A stretch of DNA of 64,000 bases from Azonexus sp. R2A61 (GTDB lineage: Bacteria > Pseudomonadota > Gammaproteobacteria > Burkholderiales > Rhodocyclaceae): assembly GCF_021401135.1 (NCBI RefSeq), contig NZ_JACBFO010000001.1:868001-932000 (forward strand), given 5' to 3'. Shown here piece after piece: positions 1 to 10,256 of this stretch (within the stretch, counting starts at the first letter, position 1; each line of letters starts with the position of its first letter). Under the pieces are notes generated by a model, which did not search any database, had not been told where the DNA came from, and saw nothing but the letters and a program-made list of their open reading frames with translations. The translations under genes and the position numbers were made by a program.

Positions 1-689
1 CGGGGTGCGGCAAGACCACCTTGTTGCGCTGCATCGGTGGCCAGTTGCGTCCCACCGGCGGGAGCGTTCGCCTGGAGAATCACCAGGTCTGCCGGATGTC
101 CGAGCGCGAGTTGTACGGTTTGCGCCGGCGGATGGGGATGCTTTTCCAGTTCGGCGCGCTGTTTACCGACATGTCGGTTTTCGACAACGTGGCTTTCCCC
201 CTGCGCGAGCACACCGACCTCGGCGAGGCCATGATCCGCGATCTGGTGTTGATGAAGCTGGAGGCCGTCGGTCTGCGCGGTGCCAGCGGATTGATGCCGG
301 GTGAGCTGTCGGGGGGTATGGCCCGGCGGGTTGCCCTGGCTCGCGCGGTGGCACTCGATCCGATGCTGATCATGTACGACGAGCCGTTCACCGGGCTGGA
401 CCCGATTGCGCTGGGGGTCATCGGGCGTTTGATCCGGACCCTGAACGACGCACTGGGGGGGACTTCGATCATGGTCACGCACGATGTTCAGGAATCGCTA
501 CAGATCGTCGATTACATTTATTTCCTGAACGGCGGCAAAGTGGTTGCCGAAGGTTCTCCGGATGAAATTCGCCGTTCCACCGATCCTTTCGTTCACCAGT
601 TCGTCCATGCGGAAGCGGACGGTCCAGTTCATTTCGATTATCCGGCAGTTTCCGTCATGGACGATTTTCTTGGGGAACGCCGTGCGTAA
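1..689 (+). CDS. mlaF: Phospholipid ABC transporter ATP-binding protein MlaF (5' truncated)
   Basis: ATPase of the Mla system, which moves phospholipids between outer and inner membranes to keep outer-membrane lipid asymmetry. The window opens inside the Walker A motif (GCGKTT), so roughly the first 35-40 residues are missing. The signature LSGGMARRVALARA and Walker B LIMYDEPFTGLDP are visible, followed by the switch His in MVTHD. The C-terminal tail matches MlaF length. The stop overlaps the GTG start of mlaE, which indicates translational coupling. Family is clear; only the 5' end is unseen. Confidence 0.95.
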   Translation, partial: GCGKTTLLRCIGGQLRPTGGSVRLENHQVCRMSERELYGLRRRMGMLFQFGALFTDMSVFDNVAFPLREHTDLGEAMIRDLVLMKLEAVGLRGASGLMPGELSGGMARRVALARAVALDPMLIMYDEPFTGLDPIALGVIGRLIRTLNDALGGTSIMVTHDVQESLQIVDYIYFLNGGKVVAEGSPDEIRRSTDPFVHQFVHAEADGPVHFDYPAVSVMDDFLGERRA

Positions 690-1476
690 TCCGCTTGATG
701 TCATCCGTCTGCTTGGGCATGCCGTCGTCGAGCGTATCTGGCGTCTGGGGTTTGCCGCGCGTTTCTTCTTTGCCATCCTGCGCCATTCCGGTACCGCGTT
801 CCGGCGCCTGCCGTTGACCATCCGCGAAATCTACTTCAGCGGCGTGCTGTCGCTGCTCATCATTCTGGTTTCGGGGACCTTCGTTGGTCTGGTTCTCGGC
901 TTGCAGGGATATGAAACGCTGCAACGCTATGGTTCGACCGAGGCGCTGGGCATTCTCGTCGCGTTGTCGCTGGTTCGCGAACTGGGGCCGGTCGTGGCCG
1001 GTCTGCTGTTCGCCTCCCGGGCCGGCTCTTCGATTACTGCCGAAATCGGTTTGATGAAGGCGACCGAACAGTTGAAGGCGATGGACATGATGGCGGTCAA
1101 CCCGTTGGCACGCGTCGTGGCGCCGCGTTTCTGGGGGGGGGTCATCTCAATGCCGTTGCTGGCCGCGATGTTCTCGGCGATGGGGGTGTTTGGCGGTTGG
1201 CTGATTGGCGTTGTCTTCATCGGGGTCGACGATGGTGCATTCTGGTCGCAGATGCAGTCCAGCGTCGATTTTCGCTATGACATTGTGAATGGCATCATCA
1301 AAAGTGTCGTCTTCGGTTTCGCGGTCTCCTTGATTGCGGTGTTCGAAGGCTATGATTCGGTGCCGACGGCCGAGGGCGTCTCCCGGGCGATTACCCGAAC
1401 CGTGGTCTCATCGGCAATGACCATCCTTGCGCTCGATTTTCTCCTGACTTCGTTCATGTTCCGGGGTACTTCATGA
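682..1476 (+). CDS. mlaE: Phospholipid ABC transporter permease MlaE
   Basis: Inner-membrane permease of the Mla transporter, pairing with MlaF. 264 residues with several hydrophobic segments and the family's conserved central ELGPVVAGLLFASRAGSS region. I chose GTG at 682 (VRNPLDVIRLLG). It overlaps mlaF by 8 bases, follows a GGGGA ribosome-binding site and gives the usual family length. The longest open frame begins at 544 but would add 46 residues lying inside mlaF. The stop overlaps the mlaD start (ATGA). Confidence 0.95.
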   Translation: MRNPLDVIRLLGHAVVERIWRLGFAARFFFAILRHSGTAFRRLPLTIREIYFSGVLSLLIILVSGTFVGLVLGLQGYETLQRYGSTEALGILVALSLVRELGPVVAGLLFASRAGSSITAEIGLMKATEQLKAMDMMAVNPLARVVAPRFWGGVISMPLLAAMFSAMGVFGGWLIGVVFIGVDDGAFWSQMQSSVDFRYDIVNGIIKSVVFGFAVSLIAVFEGYDSVPTAEGVSRAITRTVVSSAMTILALDFLLTSFMFRGTS

Positions 1477-1943
1477 ATCGTACCGTTCTCGACCTGTGGG
1501 TCGGCTTCTTCGTCGCTCTTGGCATTGCCGCCGTGTTGTTTTTGGCACTCAAGGTCGGCAATCTGTCTTCGGCGCAGTTGTCCGAAACTTACGTGCTGCA
1601 AGCCAAGTTTGATAACATCGGCGGACTGAAAGTGCGTGGCCCGGTGAAAAGTGCGGGAGTTCTGGTCGGACGTATTGCTGACATCCGTTTTGATCCGCAG
1701 AGTTACGAGGCTGTCGTGACGATGAACATCGACGGTCGCTACCGCTTTCCGAGGGATACTTTCGCGTCGATCTATACCGCTGGCTTGCTCGGGGAGCAGT
1801 ACGTCGGACTCGATGTGGGTGGGGATGAAAAAATGCTGCAGCCGGGCGAGACGATCAACAAAACGCAATCGGCGGTGGTGCTGGAAAAACTGATCAGCCA
1901 GTTCCTTTTCAACAAGGCGGCTGAAGGACAGGACAGTAAATGA
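1473..1943 (+). CDS. mlaD: Phospholipid-binding MCE-domain protein MlaD
   Basis: Substrate-binding partner of MlaFE: membrane-anchored by one N-terminal helix (about residues 7-27) with a periplasmic MCE domain (about 38-118). MCE features are visible: the AKFDNIGGLKVRGPVKSAGV stretch and the later AGLLGEQYVGLDVG. 156 residues, slightly shorter than E. coli MlaD (183), with a short C-terminal helix ending around LISQFLFNKA. Overlaps both neighbours by 4 bases, so it is part of a tightly coupled operon. Confidence 0.95.
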   Translation: MNRTVLDLWVGFFVALGIAAVLFLALKVGNLSSAQLSETYVLQAKFDNIGGLKVRGPVKSAGVLVGRIADIRFDPQSYEAVVTMNIDGRYRFPRDTFASIYTAGLLGEQYVGLDVGGDEKMLQPGETINKTQSAVVLEKLISQFLFNKAAEGQDSK

Positions 1944-2656
1944 CAGGCATGTTCGGAAAATTGGCTTGCCGGCTGCTGGGCGGGGCCGCTCTGATGGCGA
2001 TGGCGGGGGGCGTGATGGCCGAGGGCAATCCGCGCGACCCTTACGAAGGTTTCAATCGCTCGATGTTCGCGGTCAACGAAGCGCTGGACAAATATGCCAC
2101 TCGACCCGTCGCGCAGGCCTACGATGCCACGGTGCCTTTGCCGATGAAGGCCGGTGTCGGCAATTTTTTCGGTAATGTTGGTGATCTTTGGGTCGGCGCC
2201 AACAGCTTGATGCAAGGCAAGGTTGGTGATGCCGGCAGCGATTTCGGTCGGTTGCTGATCAATTCGACGGTCGGCATCTTCGGTCTGTTCGATGTTGCCA
2301 GCGAACTGGGCCTTGAGCGTCATGACGAGGACTTCGGCCAGACCATGGCGGTCTGGGGGGTTGGCGATGGCCCGTTCGTATTCCTGCCGGTGATCGGTCC
2401 GCGCACGACGCGGGATACCGCGGGCTGGGCCGTTGATTTCTTTGCGGCTGATCCGGTTGCCTATTTCCGTCCGGTCGGCGTACGCAACAGTGCGGTTGTG
2501 CTGCGTTTCGTCGATATCCGGGCCAGCTTGCTGCCGGCCGATAAAATCGTCGAAGAAGCCGCGCTGGATAAATACGCCTATCTGCGTGATGCCTACCTGC
2601 AGCGTCGCCGCAACCAGATTTACGACGGCATGCCGCCGCGTCGTGACGATTTCTGA
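1940..2656 (+). CDS. mlaA: MlaA/VacJ family outer-membrane phospholipid protein
   Basis: Outer-membrane component that removes mislocalised phospholipids and hands them to MlaC. The VacJ signature DPYEGFNRSMFAVNEALDKY is at about residues 33-52, followed by the conserved GVGNFFGNVGDLW and later GPFVFLPVIGPRTTRD. The N-terminus is a signal peptide ending near VMA-EGN. There is no lipobox cysteine at the cleavage site; the only nearby Cys (residue 10) is too close to the start and has the wrong context. E. coli MlaA is a lipoprotein, so anchoring may differ here. In many beta-proteobacteria mlaA lies in the mla operon, as here. Confidence 0.93.
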   Translation: MTGMFGKLACRLLGGAALMAMAGGVMAEGNPRDPYEGFNRSMFAVNEALDKYATRPVAQAYDATVPLPMKAGVGNFFGNVGDLWVGANSLMQGKVGDAGSDFGRLLINSTVGIFGLFDVASELGLERHDEDFGQTMAVWGVGDGPFVFLPVIGPRTTRDTAGWAVDFFAADPVAYFRPVGVRNSAVVLRFVDIRASLLPADKIVEEAALDKYAYLRDAYLQRRRNQIYDGMPPRRDDF

Positions 2657-2662
2657 TTTCCC

Positions 2663-3286
2663 ATGAAAAAGCTTTTTGCATTGTTGTTTGCCGGTTGCCT
2701 TGCCTTGTCTGCCATTGCACAGGAGGCGCCGGATGCTATGGTCAAGCGGGTCAGCGAAGAGGTGCTGGAGACCATCCGCAAGGACAAGGAAATTCAGGGT
2801 GGCAACACCCAGAAGGTCATCGCGTTGGCCAACAGCAAGGTATTGCCGTATTTCGATTTCTCACGGATGACCGCGCTGGCGGTCGGCAAGGACTGGCGGC
2901 GGGCAGACGCCGATCAGAAGAAGCGCCTGGCCGACGAGTTTCGTAACCTGCTGGTGCGTACCTACGCCAACGCGCTGAGCAGCTACAGCAACCAGAAGAT
3001 TGTCTTCAAGCCGTTCCGCATGAATCCCGGCGACAGCGAGGTGTTGGTCCGAACCGAAGTGATTCAGCCCGGGGCGAAGCCGGTTCAGATTGATTACAAC
3101 CTGGAATTGCAGGATGGCGCCTGGAAGGTGTTCGATGTGGTGGTGGCGGGCATCAGCCTGGTGACCAACTACCGGGAGCAGTTCGCGCAGGAAGTCCGTG
3201 CAGGTGGGATCGATGGCCTGATTGCCAGCATCGCGGCCAAGAACAAGTCGCTGGATGCAGGGCAGGGCAAATCGTCGGCAAAATGA
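2663..3286 (+). CDS. mlaC: Periplasmic phospholipid shuttle MlaC
   Basis: Periplasmic carrier moving phospholipid between MlaA and MlaFEDB. 207 residues with a signal peptide (MKKLFALLFAGCLALSAIAQ, cleavage near residue 19) and the MlaC/Ttg2D fold: LPYFDFSRMTALAVGKDWR, then FRNLLVRTYANALSSY and the late VFDVVVAGISLVTNYREQF. Starts 6 bases after mlaA and overlaps mlaB by 4 bases. Function is assigned by family and operon position. Confidence 0.95.
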   Translation: MKKLFALLFAGCLALSAIAQEAPDAMVKRVSEEVLETIRKDKEIQGGNTQKVIALANSKVLPYFDFSRMTALAVGKDWRRADADQKKRLADEFRNLLVRTYANALSSYSNQKIVFKPFRMNPGDSEVLVRTEVIQPGAKPVQIDYNLELQDGAWKVFDVVVAGISLVTNYREQFAQEVRAGGIDGLIASIAAKNKSLDAGQGKSSAK

Positions 3287-3564
3287 TCGAGACCGTTGAT
3301 GGTGGCCTGCGCGTGACGGTGCCGATGGTGACCGGCAACGCTCGTCGTCTGCAGGAAGCGGGAGCGGCGGTCATCGTCGGCCAGCCCCTGTTGGTCGATT
3401 TGTCGGCAGTGCCGACGGCCGATTCCTCGGCGATCGCCGTGATGCTTGCCTGGCTCCGTACGGCACGCTCCTTGCGGTCGACACTCCGTTTCACCGGAAT
3501 TCCGGCTGCGGTACTCTCGCTGGCAAAGCTTTACGGTGTGTACGATCTGTTGCCGCAAGCCTGA
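3283..3564 (+). CDS. mlaB: STAS-domain protein MlaB
   Basis: Small cytoplasmic STAS-domain subunit (93 residues) that in E. coli binds MlaF and is needed for ATPase activity of the complex. The STAS hallmark is PLLVDLSAVPTADSSAIAVMLAWLR, with the conserved Asp-Ser-Ser at about residues 46-48. Overlaps mlaC by 4 bases. STAS domains are weakly conserved, so the call relies on operon position as well as sequence. Confidence 0.9.
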   Translation: MIETVDGGLRVTVPMVTGNARRLQEAGAAVIVGQPLLVDLSAVPTADSSAIAVMLAWLRTARSLRSTLRFTGIPAAVLSLAKLYGVYDLLPQA

Positions 3565-3587
3565 TTGGTCGCCCCGACTCCTCGCTC

Positions 3588-4310
3588 ATGCTGCCAGCCG
3601 TTTCCTTTTTTCGTGTTGCCAAGAACTTTGGTGCCCTGAGGGCGCTTGACGAGGTCTCGCTGGATATCGCGCAAGGTGAGTTTTTCGGCCTGCTCGGTCC
3701 GAACGGTGCCGGCAAGACGACGCTGATTTCTTCGCTGGCCGGTCTGTGCCGGCCGGATAGTGGACATATCCGGGTACTCGATCACGATGTTGTAAGCGAT
3801 TTCCGCGCCGCCCGTCGGGCGCTCGGGGTGGTGCCGCAGGAACTGGTGTTCGATCCTTTTTTCAGCGTTCGCGAAACGCTGCGCATTCAGTCCGGTTACT
3901 TCGGCATTCGCCGCAATGATGACTGGATTGATGAAATTCTCGCCAACCTCGATCTGACGGGCAAGGCCGATGACAACATGCGGCGGCTTTCGGGGGGGAT
4001 GAAGCGGCGGGTGCTGGTTGCCCAGGCATTGGTACACAAGCCGCCGGTGATTGTGCTCGATGAGCCGACGGCCGGCGTGGATGTCGAGCTGCGACAGGGC
4101 TTGTGGCAATTCATCCGGCGCCTGAATCGTGAGGGGCATACGATCATTCTGACCACGCATTATCTCGAAGAGGCGGAAGCGATGTGCCAGCGCATCGCGC
4201 TGATGAAGCAGGGGCGTGTCGTGGCGCTCGATACCACCGCCAATCTGATGGCCGCCCATCCGGGGGCGAGCATCGAAGAAGTGTTCATCCGGACGGTTAA
4301 CGCGGGATGA
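3588..4310 (+). CDS. ABC-2 type exporter ATP-binding protein (YadG-like)
   Basis: ATPase of an ABC-2 exporter, 240 residues. Walker A GPNGAGKTTL is near residue 36, the signature is LSGGMKRRVLVAQALVHKP, and Walker B is IVLDEPTAGVD followed by ILTTHYLEEAEAM. It most resembles the YadG group, which lies next to mla genes in many beta-proteobacteria. Substrate is unknown. The stop overlaps the permease start by 4 bases, so the two form one transporter. Confidence 0.9.
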   Translation: MLPAVSFFRVAKNFGALRALDEVSLDIAQGEFFGLLGPNGAGKTTLISSLAGLCRPDSGHIRVLDHDVVSDFRAARRALGVVPQELVFDPFFSVRETLRIQSGYFGIRRNDDWIDEILANLDLTGKADDNMRRLSGGMKRRVLVAQALVHKPPVIVLDEPTAGVDVELRQGLWQFIRRLNREGHTIILTTHYLEEAEAMCQRIALMKQGRVVALDTTANLMAAHPGASIEEVFIRTVNAG

Positions 4311-5059
4311 TCGGTTTCTGGACGCTGTTCTACAAGGAGGTGCTGCGTTTCTGGAAGGTTGCCTTCCAGACGGTTGCCGCGCCGGTGTTGACCGCCTTGC
4401 TCTACCTCCTGATTTTCGGTCATGTGCTGGACGATCGCGTGCTGGTGCATGGCGTGCGCTACACCAGCTTCCTGATTCCAGGATTGATCATGATGCAGGT
4501 GATGCAGAACGCCTTCGCCAATTCGTCATCCAGCCTGATCCAGGCCAAGATCACCGGTTCCATCGTCTTCGTGCTGCTGCCGCCGATACCCTATGGTGCT
4601 TTTTTTGCAGCCTACGTACTGGCTGCCGTGCTTCGCGGGTTGATGGTTGGCGTCGGCGTGTTGCTGGCGACGGTCTGGTTTGTCGAACTGCAGGCCGAAG
4701 CACCGGGCTGGATTTTGCTGTTTGCGGCGTTGAGCGGCGCCCTGTTTGCTGCACTTGGCATGATCGCCGGCATCTGGGTCGAGAAGTTCGACCAACTGGC
4801 GGCCTTCCAGAATTTTCTGATCATGCCGCTGACCATGTTGTCGGGCGTCTTCTATTCGATTCACACGTTGCCCGCATTCTGGCAAGGGCTGTCGCATTAC
4901 AATCCCGTCTTTTACATGATAGACGGCTTCCGCTATGGCTTTTTCGGCGTCTCCGACGTGCCGCCGCAAATCAGCCTGCTGGTCGTCGTCGTTTGCCTTT
5001 TGGCCATCTCCCTGCTGACCTTGCATCTGCTCAAGCGCGGCTGGAAACTGAGAACCTGA
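4307..5059 (+). CDS. ABC-2 type exporter permease (YadH-like)
   Basis: Membrane partner of the preceding ATPase, 250 residues, with about six hydrophobic helices. The ABC-2 membrane signature appears around MPLTMLSGVFYSIHTLPAFWQGLSHYNPVFYMIDGFRYGFFG. Early residues WTLFYKEVLRFWKV are typical of the YadH family. Substrate cannot be read from the sequence; an envelope role is suggested only by its position between mla and murA. Confidence 0.9.
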   Translation: MIGFWTLFYKEVLRFWKVAFQTVAAPVLTALLYLLIFGHVLDDRVLVHGVRYTSFLIPGLIMMQVMQNAFANSSSSLIQAKITGSIVFVLLPPIPYGAFFAAYVLAAVLRGLMVGVGVLLATVWFVELQAEAPGWILLFAALSGALFAALGMIAGIWVEKFDQLAAFQNFLIMPLTMLSGVFYSIHTLPAFWQGLSHYNPVFYMIDGFRYGFFGVSDVPPQISLLVVVVCLLAISLLTLHLLKRGWKLRT

Positions 5060-5063
5060 GAAC

Positions 5064-6552
<1,489 letters not shown>

Positions 6553-6560
6553 TCCGATTC

Positions 6561-6597
6561 CGCCGGCCGGGGCCGATCAGCGCTTCCCCGGCCGGCG
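6561..6597. other. Perfect 12-bp inverted repeat after murA
   Basis: CGCCGGCCGGGG (6561-6572) and its exact reverse complement (6586-6597) flank a 13-base loop, 8 bases after the murA stop. It could be a terminator-like hairpin or an RNA-stabilising structure. No T-run follows, so intrinsic termination is not supported. Confidence 0.6.
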
Positions 6598-6619
6598 CAA
6601 GGCGCGGGGCGCTTTGCGG

Positions 6620-6625
6620 TAAAAT
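6620..6625 (+). promoter_or_regulatory. Candidate -10 element for hisGD
   Basis: TAAAAT sits 28 bases before the hisG GTG, just beyond the murA hairpin. No convincing -35 hexamer is visible at the usual distance, so this is only a weak promoter candidate. Confidence 0.35.
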
Positions 6626-6652
6626 CCTGCTTTTAATCGCGAGACGAATGCC

Positions 6653-7297
6653 GTGACCGGTATCACCATTGCCCTGTCCAAGGGCCGCATCTTCGACGAA
6701 ACCCTGCCGCTGCTTGCCGCCGCCGGCATCGTGCCGAAGGAAAACCCGGAAACTTCCCGCAAGCTGATCATCGACACCAATCAGCCGGACGTCCGCGTCG
6801 TCATCGTCCGCGCCACCGACGTGCCGACCTACGTCCAGTACGGCGCGGCCGACATCGGCGTCGCCGGCAAGGACGTGCTGATTGAGCACGGCGGCGACGG
6901 CCTCTACGCGCCGCTCGACCTGAACATTGCCAAGTGCCGGATGATGGTCGCCGTGCCGGAAGGTTTCGACTACGCCAATGCGGTGCGTCAGGGCGCCCGG
7001 CTCAAGGTGGCCTCGAAGTACATCAAGACGGCGCGCGAGCACTTTGCCGCCAAGGGCGTGCACGTCGACCTGATCAAGCTCTACGGTTCGATGGAACTGG
7101 CGCCGCTGGCCGGGCTGGCCGACGCCATCGTCGACCTGGTGTCGACCGGCGGCACGCTGAAGGCCAACAAGCTGGTCGCCGTCGAGCACATCGTCGACAT
7201 TTCCTCGCGCCTGGTGGTCAACCAGGCGGCGCTCAAGGTCAAGCGCGAAATCCTGCAGCCGATCATCGACGCCTTCGCGCAGGCGGTGGAGAAGTAA
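6653..7297 (+). CDS. hisG: ATP phosphoribosyltransferase, short form (HisG)
   Basis: First step of histidine synthesis: ATP plus PRPP gives phosphoribosyl-ATP. 214 residues, beginning at GTG ([21 protein letters not shown]). The PRPP-site stretch is [18 protein letters not shown]. It lacks the C-terminal regulatory ACT-like domain of long HisG, so it is the short form, which normally needs HisZ as regulatory partner. No hisZ is in the window. hisD follows with no gap. Confidence 0.95.
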   Translation: MTGITIALSKGRIFDETLPLLAAAGIVPKENPETSRKLIIDTNQPDVRVVIVRATDVPTYVQYGAADIGVAGKDVLIEHGGDGLYAPLDLNIAKCRMMVAVPEGFDYANAVRQGARLKVASKYIKTAREHFAAKGVHVDLIKLYGSMELAPLAGLADAIVDLVSTGGTLKANKLVAVEHIVDISSRLVVNQAALKVKREILQPIIDAFAQAVEK

Positions 7298-8602
7298 ATG
7301 ACGATAGCCATCCAGCGTTTGTCCACGGTCGACGCCGATTTTGCGGCGAAATTGAAGACGCTGCTCGCCTTCGAGGCGGCTGCCGACGACAACATCGAAC
7401 GCACCGTCGCCGGCATCCTGGCTGATGTGAAAGCGCGCGGCGACGCTGCCGTGGTCGACTACAGCAACCGCTTCGACCGCCTTTCCGCTGCCTCGATGGC
7501 CGACCTCGAACTGTCGCGCGACGAACTGGAAAAGGCGCTCGCCGGCCTGCCCGCCGACCGCCGCACCGCGCTCGAAGCCGCTGCCCGGCGCGTGCGTGCC
7601 TACCACGAGAAGCAGAAGCTCGACGGCTGGTCCTACACCGAGGCCGACGGTACCCTGCTCGGTCAGATGATTACGCCGCTCGACCGCGTCGGCCTCTACG
7701 TGCCGGGCGGCAAGGCGGCTTATCCGTCGTCGGTGCTGATGAACGCGATTCCGGCCAAGGTCGCCGGCGTCAAGGAACTGATCATGGTCGTGCCGACGCC
7801 GGGCGGCGAGCACAACCAACTGGTGCTGGCGGCAGCCTGCCTGGCCGGTGTCGACCGCGTGTTCACCATCGGCGGTGCGCAGGCGGTCGGCGCGCTGGCC
7901 TACGGCACCGAAAGCGTGCCGCAGGTGGACAAGATCGTCGGCCCGGGCAATGCCTACGTGGCGACGGCCAAGCGCCGCGTGTTCGGCATCGTCGGCATCG
8001 ACATGGTCGCCGGCCCGTCGGAAATCCTGGTCGTCTCGGACGGTACCGGCAATCCGGACTGGGTGGCGATGGACCTGTTCTCGCAGGCCGAGCACGACGA
8101 ACTGGCGCAATCGATCCTGATCTGCACCGACGCCGCCTTCATCGAGCGCGTCCAGGCGAGCATCGAAAAGCTGCTGCCGACGATGCCGCGCCAGGAAGTG
8201 ATCCGCACCTCGCTGAGCAACCGCGGCGCCTTCATCCTGGTGCGCGATATGGAAGAAGCGGTGGCGATCGCCAACCGCGTCGCGCCGGAACACCTCGAAC
8301 TGGCGCTCGACAACCCGGACCCGTGGGTCGAGAAGATCCACCACGCCGGGGCGATTTTCATCGGCCACTACACCTCGGAATCGCTCGGCGACTACTGCGC
8401 CGGGCCGAACCACGTGCTGCCGACCTCCGGCTCGGCGCGCTTTTCGTCGCCGTTGGGCGTCTACGATTTCCAGAAGCGGACCAGCCTGATCAAGGTATCG
8501 CCGGCCGGCGCGCAGACGCTGGGCCGCATCGCGTCCACGCTGGCGCAGGGCGAAGGGCTGCCGGCACACGCCAAGTCGGCCGAGTTCCGGTTGGCCGACT
8601 GA
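7298..8602 (+). CDS. hisD: Histidinol dehydrogenase HisD
   Basis: Final two steps of histidine synthesis, oxidising L-histidinol to histidine with NAD. 434 residues, full length. Visible family features: the [27 protein letters not shown] stretch, the [15 protein letters not shown] motif, the metal/catalytic [12 protein letters not shown] and the C-terminal [17 protein letters not shown] follows the hisG stop directly. Confidence 0.96.
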   Translation: MTIAIQRLSTVDADFAAKLKTLLAFEAAADDNIERTVAGILADVKARGDAAVVDYSNRFDRLSAASMADLELSRDELEKALAGLPADRRTALEAAARRVRAYHEKQKLDGWSYTEADGTLLGQMITPLDRVGLYVPGGKAAYPSSVLMNAIPAKVAGVKELIMVVPTPGGEHNQLVLAAACLAGVDRVFTIGGAQAVGALAYGTESVPQVDKIVGPGNAYVATAKRRVFGIVGIDMVAGPSEILVVSDGTGNPDWVAMDLFSQAEHDELAQSILICTDAAFIERVQASIEKLLPTMPRQEVIRTSLSNRGAFILVRDMEEAVAIANRVAPEHLELALDNPDPWVEKIHHAGAIFIGHYTSESLGDYCAGPNHVLPTSGSARFSSPLGVYDFQKRTSLIKVSPAGAQTLGRIASTLAQGEGLPAHAKSAEFRLAD

Positions 8603-8628
8603 TTTTTCGGCAAATTCTGCGGTCGACC

Positions 8629-9186
8629 GTGGAAAATTCACAAAATCCCCCGCGCCCGGATCTCCGGGCGCTTTTTTTCGGTTTTGCGGCAGTCGGCATT
8701 TCGGGCTTCGGCGGCGTGTTGCCTTTTGCCCGGCGCATGCTGGTCGAGCAGCGTGGCTGGCTATCCGCCGAGGAATTCAACGCCCAACTCGGCCTCTGCC
8801 AGTTCCTGCCCGGGCCGAACGTGGTGAACCTGTCGATCGTCGTCGGCAAGCGCTTCCACGGCTGGCGTGGCGCCATCGTCGCACCGCTCGGCATGCTGCT
8901 GGCACCGATGCTGGTCGTTCTGCTGCTCGGCATGGCTTACGACCGCTGGGGGCAGTTGCCGCTGGCCCAGGACATGTTGCGCGGTGTCGCCGCTGCCGGT
9001 TGTGGCTTGCTGTTCGCGATGGCCTGGCGGATGGGCGCGGCGCTGCGCGACAAGCTGTTTTTCCTGCCGTTTACCGGGTTGACCGTGCTCGCCATCGCCT
9101 GGCTGCGCTGGCCGATGCCGGCAGTGATGCTGGGCGGGCTGGCGGCCGCCGGCGCCGTGGCCTGGTGGCGTCTGGGGCGGGCATGA
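8629..9186 (+). CDS. Chromate transporter-family protein, N-terminal half type
   Basis: 185-residue inner-membrane protein with one CHR domain: FGFAAVGISGFGGVLPFARRMLVEQRGWL, then FLPGPNVVNLSIVVG. Short CHR proteins normally work as pairs, and the next gene encodes the second half. GTG at 8629 is the only start I see that keeps the conserved GFGG region. This places a strong terminator-like hairpin (8652-8678) inside codons 8-17. Family substrates are chromate or similar oxyanions; the actual substrate is unknown. Confidence 0.82.
   Translation: MENSQNPPRPDLRALFFGFAAVGISGFGGVLPFARRMLVEQRGWLSAEEFNAQLGLCQFLPGPNVVNLSIVVGKRFHGWRGAIVAPLGMLLAPMLVVLLLGMAYDRWGQLPLAQDMLRGVAAAGCGLLFAMAWRMGAALRDKLFFLPFTGLTVLAIAWLRWPMPAVMLGGLAAAGAVAWWRLGRA
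8652..8678 (+). terminator. Intrinsic terminator-like hairpin inside the 5' end of the first CHR gene
   Basis: GCGCCCGGA (8652-8660), a 2-base turn, TCCGGGCGC (8663-8671), then seven T residues. This is a textbook Rho-independent terminator shape for the hisGD transcript, but it lies about 20 bases inside the predicted CHR coding region. Confidence 0.7.
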
Positions 9187-9701
9187 TCGTCGTCCAGCTC
9201 TTCCTCGAATTCACGCTGCTTTCCTTCATCGCCTTCGGCGGTGCTACGGCCTTGCTGCCGGAAATGCACCGGGTCGTCGTCGATCAGCATCACTGGCTGG
9301 ACGCCACCACGTTCACGCATCTCTATGCCATTGCCCAGGCGGCGCCCGGACCGAACGTGCTGGTCGTGACGCTGATCGGCTGGGAAATCGCCGGCTTGGC
9401 CGGTGCGCTGGCGACGACGCTGGCGATGTGCCTGCCGATGAGCGTGCTGATCTACCTGCTGATTGATCGCTGGGACAGTTTCGCCGGCCGCCGCTGGCAG
9501 CAGGCGGTCAGCCTCGGCGTGGCGCCGCTGGCGGTCGGTCTGGTCTTTTCGGGCGCGACGCTGATTGCCCGGTCGGCCGGTCTCGGCTGGGCCGGAGTGG
9601 TCCTGATCGCGGTCGTCGTGCTGGGTAATCTGAAGACTGCCTGGCATCCGCTGTGGTTCATCGCCGGCGGCGCCTTGCTCGGCGGGCTCGGCCTGATCTG
9701 A
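9183..9701 (+). CDS. Chromate transporter-family protein, C-terminal half type
   Basis: 172-residue CHR-domain membrane protein: FTLLSFIAFGGATALLPEMHRVVVDQHHWL, then AQAAPGPNVLVVTLIGW, mirroring the motifs of the first half. It overlaps the upstream gene by 4 bases, which supports a two-subunit transporter. Several hydrophobic helices follow to the C-terminus. Chromate specificity is a family label only. Confidence 0.85.
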   Translation: MIVVQLFLEFTLLSFIAFGGATALLPEMHRVVVDQHHWLDATTFTHLYAIAQAAPGPNVLVVTLIGWEIAGLAGALATTLAMCLPMSVLIYLLIDRWDSFAGRRWQQAVSLGVAPLAVGLVFSGATLIARSAGLGWAGVVLIAVVVLGNLKTAWHPLWFIAGGALLGGLGLI

Positions 9702-9707
9702 GTCGGG

Positions 9708-10256
9708 TCAGCGACGGCCGGTCGGCCTGGTCGATAGTTCGACGAGGAAAGGGAATTCGCGGTCGGCGCGTTCGCGGATCGACAGGTCCGGACCGACGGC
9801 TTCGGCAAGCCGGCGGCGCAGGGCGTCCAGGTCGACGGCCTCGCAGCGCAGGTCAGCGATCACCGCACCGGCGTCTTCATACACGGGAAAGTCGGTGCAT
9901 CCCGTCGGTTTCAGCGGTTGGTCATAGATGCTGCAGCCGCGCGGACCGAGGTAGGCCGGACAGGGCTTGCTGTGGACGTAGTAGCGGCCGTTGGCGGCAC
10001 GAATCTCGACCGGCTCGCCGCTGCTTGCCAACTGGCGGTCGAAACTCTGGCGCGGTTGGTCGATCCGCCACAGCGTGCGGACCTGCGGCCAGTCCAGATC
10101 GAGTACCAGCTTGTCGAGCCGGCAGCACGGGCTGGCGCAAGCCGGGCAGTGCGGGATGACGCTGTCCGCCTGGTAGGCCGCGGCCGCGGCGGCCAGCCTG
10201 GCGGCGGTTGTCGGCGGCCGGCGGCCGGCCTTGGTCGGGGGCGGCGGGCGACTCAC
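9708..10256 (-). CDS. YkgJ-family cysteine-cluster protein
   Basis: 182-residue cytoplasmic protein with clustered cysteines (HCPACASPCCRL, then CPAYLGPRGCSIYDQPLKPTGCTDFP), as in the YkgJ family of presumed Zn/Fe-chelating proteins. GTG at 10256 is chosen because it overlaps the stop of the upstream 71-residue gene (GTGA). The longer open frame adds 24 residues inside that gene. The N-terminus is Pro/Ala/Arg rich and probably disordered. Function unknown. Confidence 0.75.
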   Translation of the reverse strand: MSRPPPPTKAGRRPPTTAARLAAAAAAYQADSVIPHCPACASPCCRLDKLVLDLDWPQVRTLWRIDQPRQSFDRQLASSGEPVEIRAANGRYYVHSKPCPAYLGPRGCSIYDQPLKPTGCTDFPVYEDAGAVIADLRCEAVDLDALRRRLAEAVGPDLSIRERADREFPFLVELSTRPTGRR

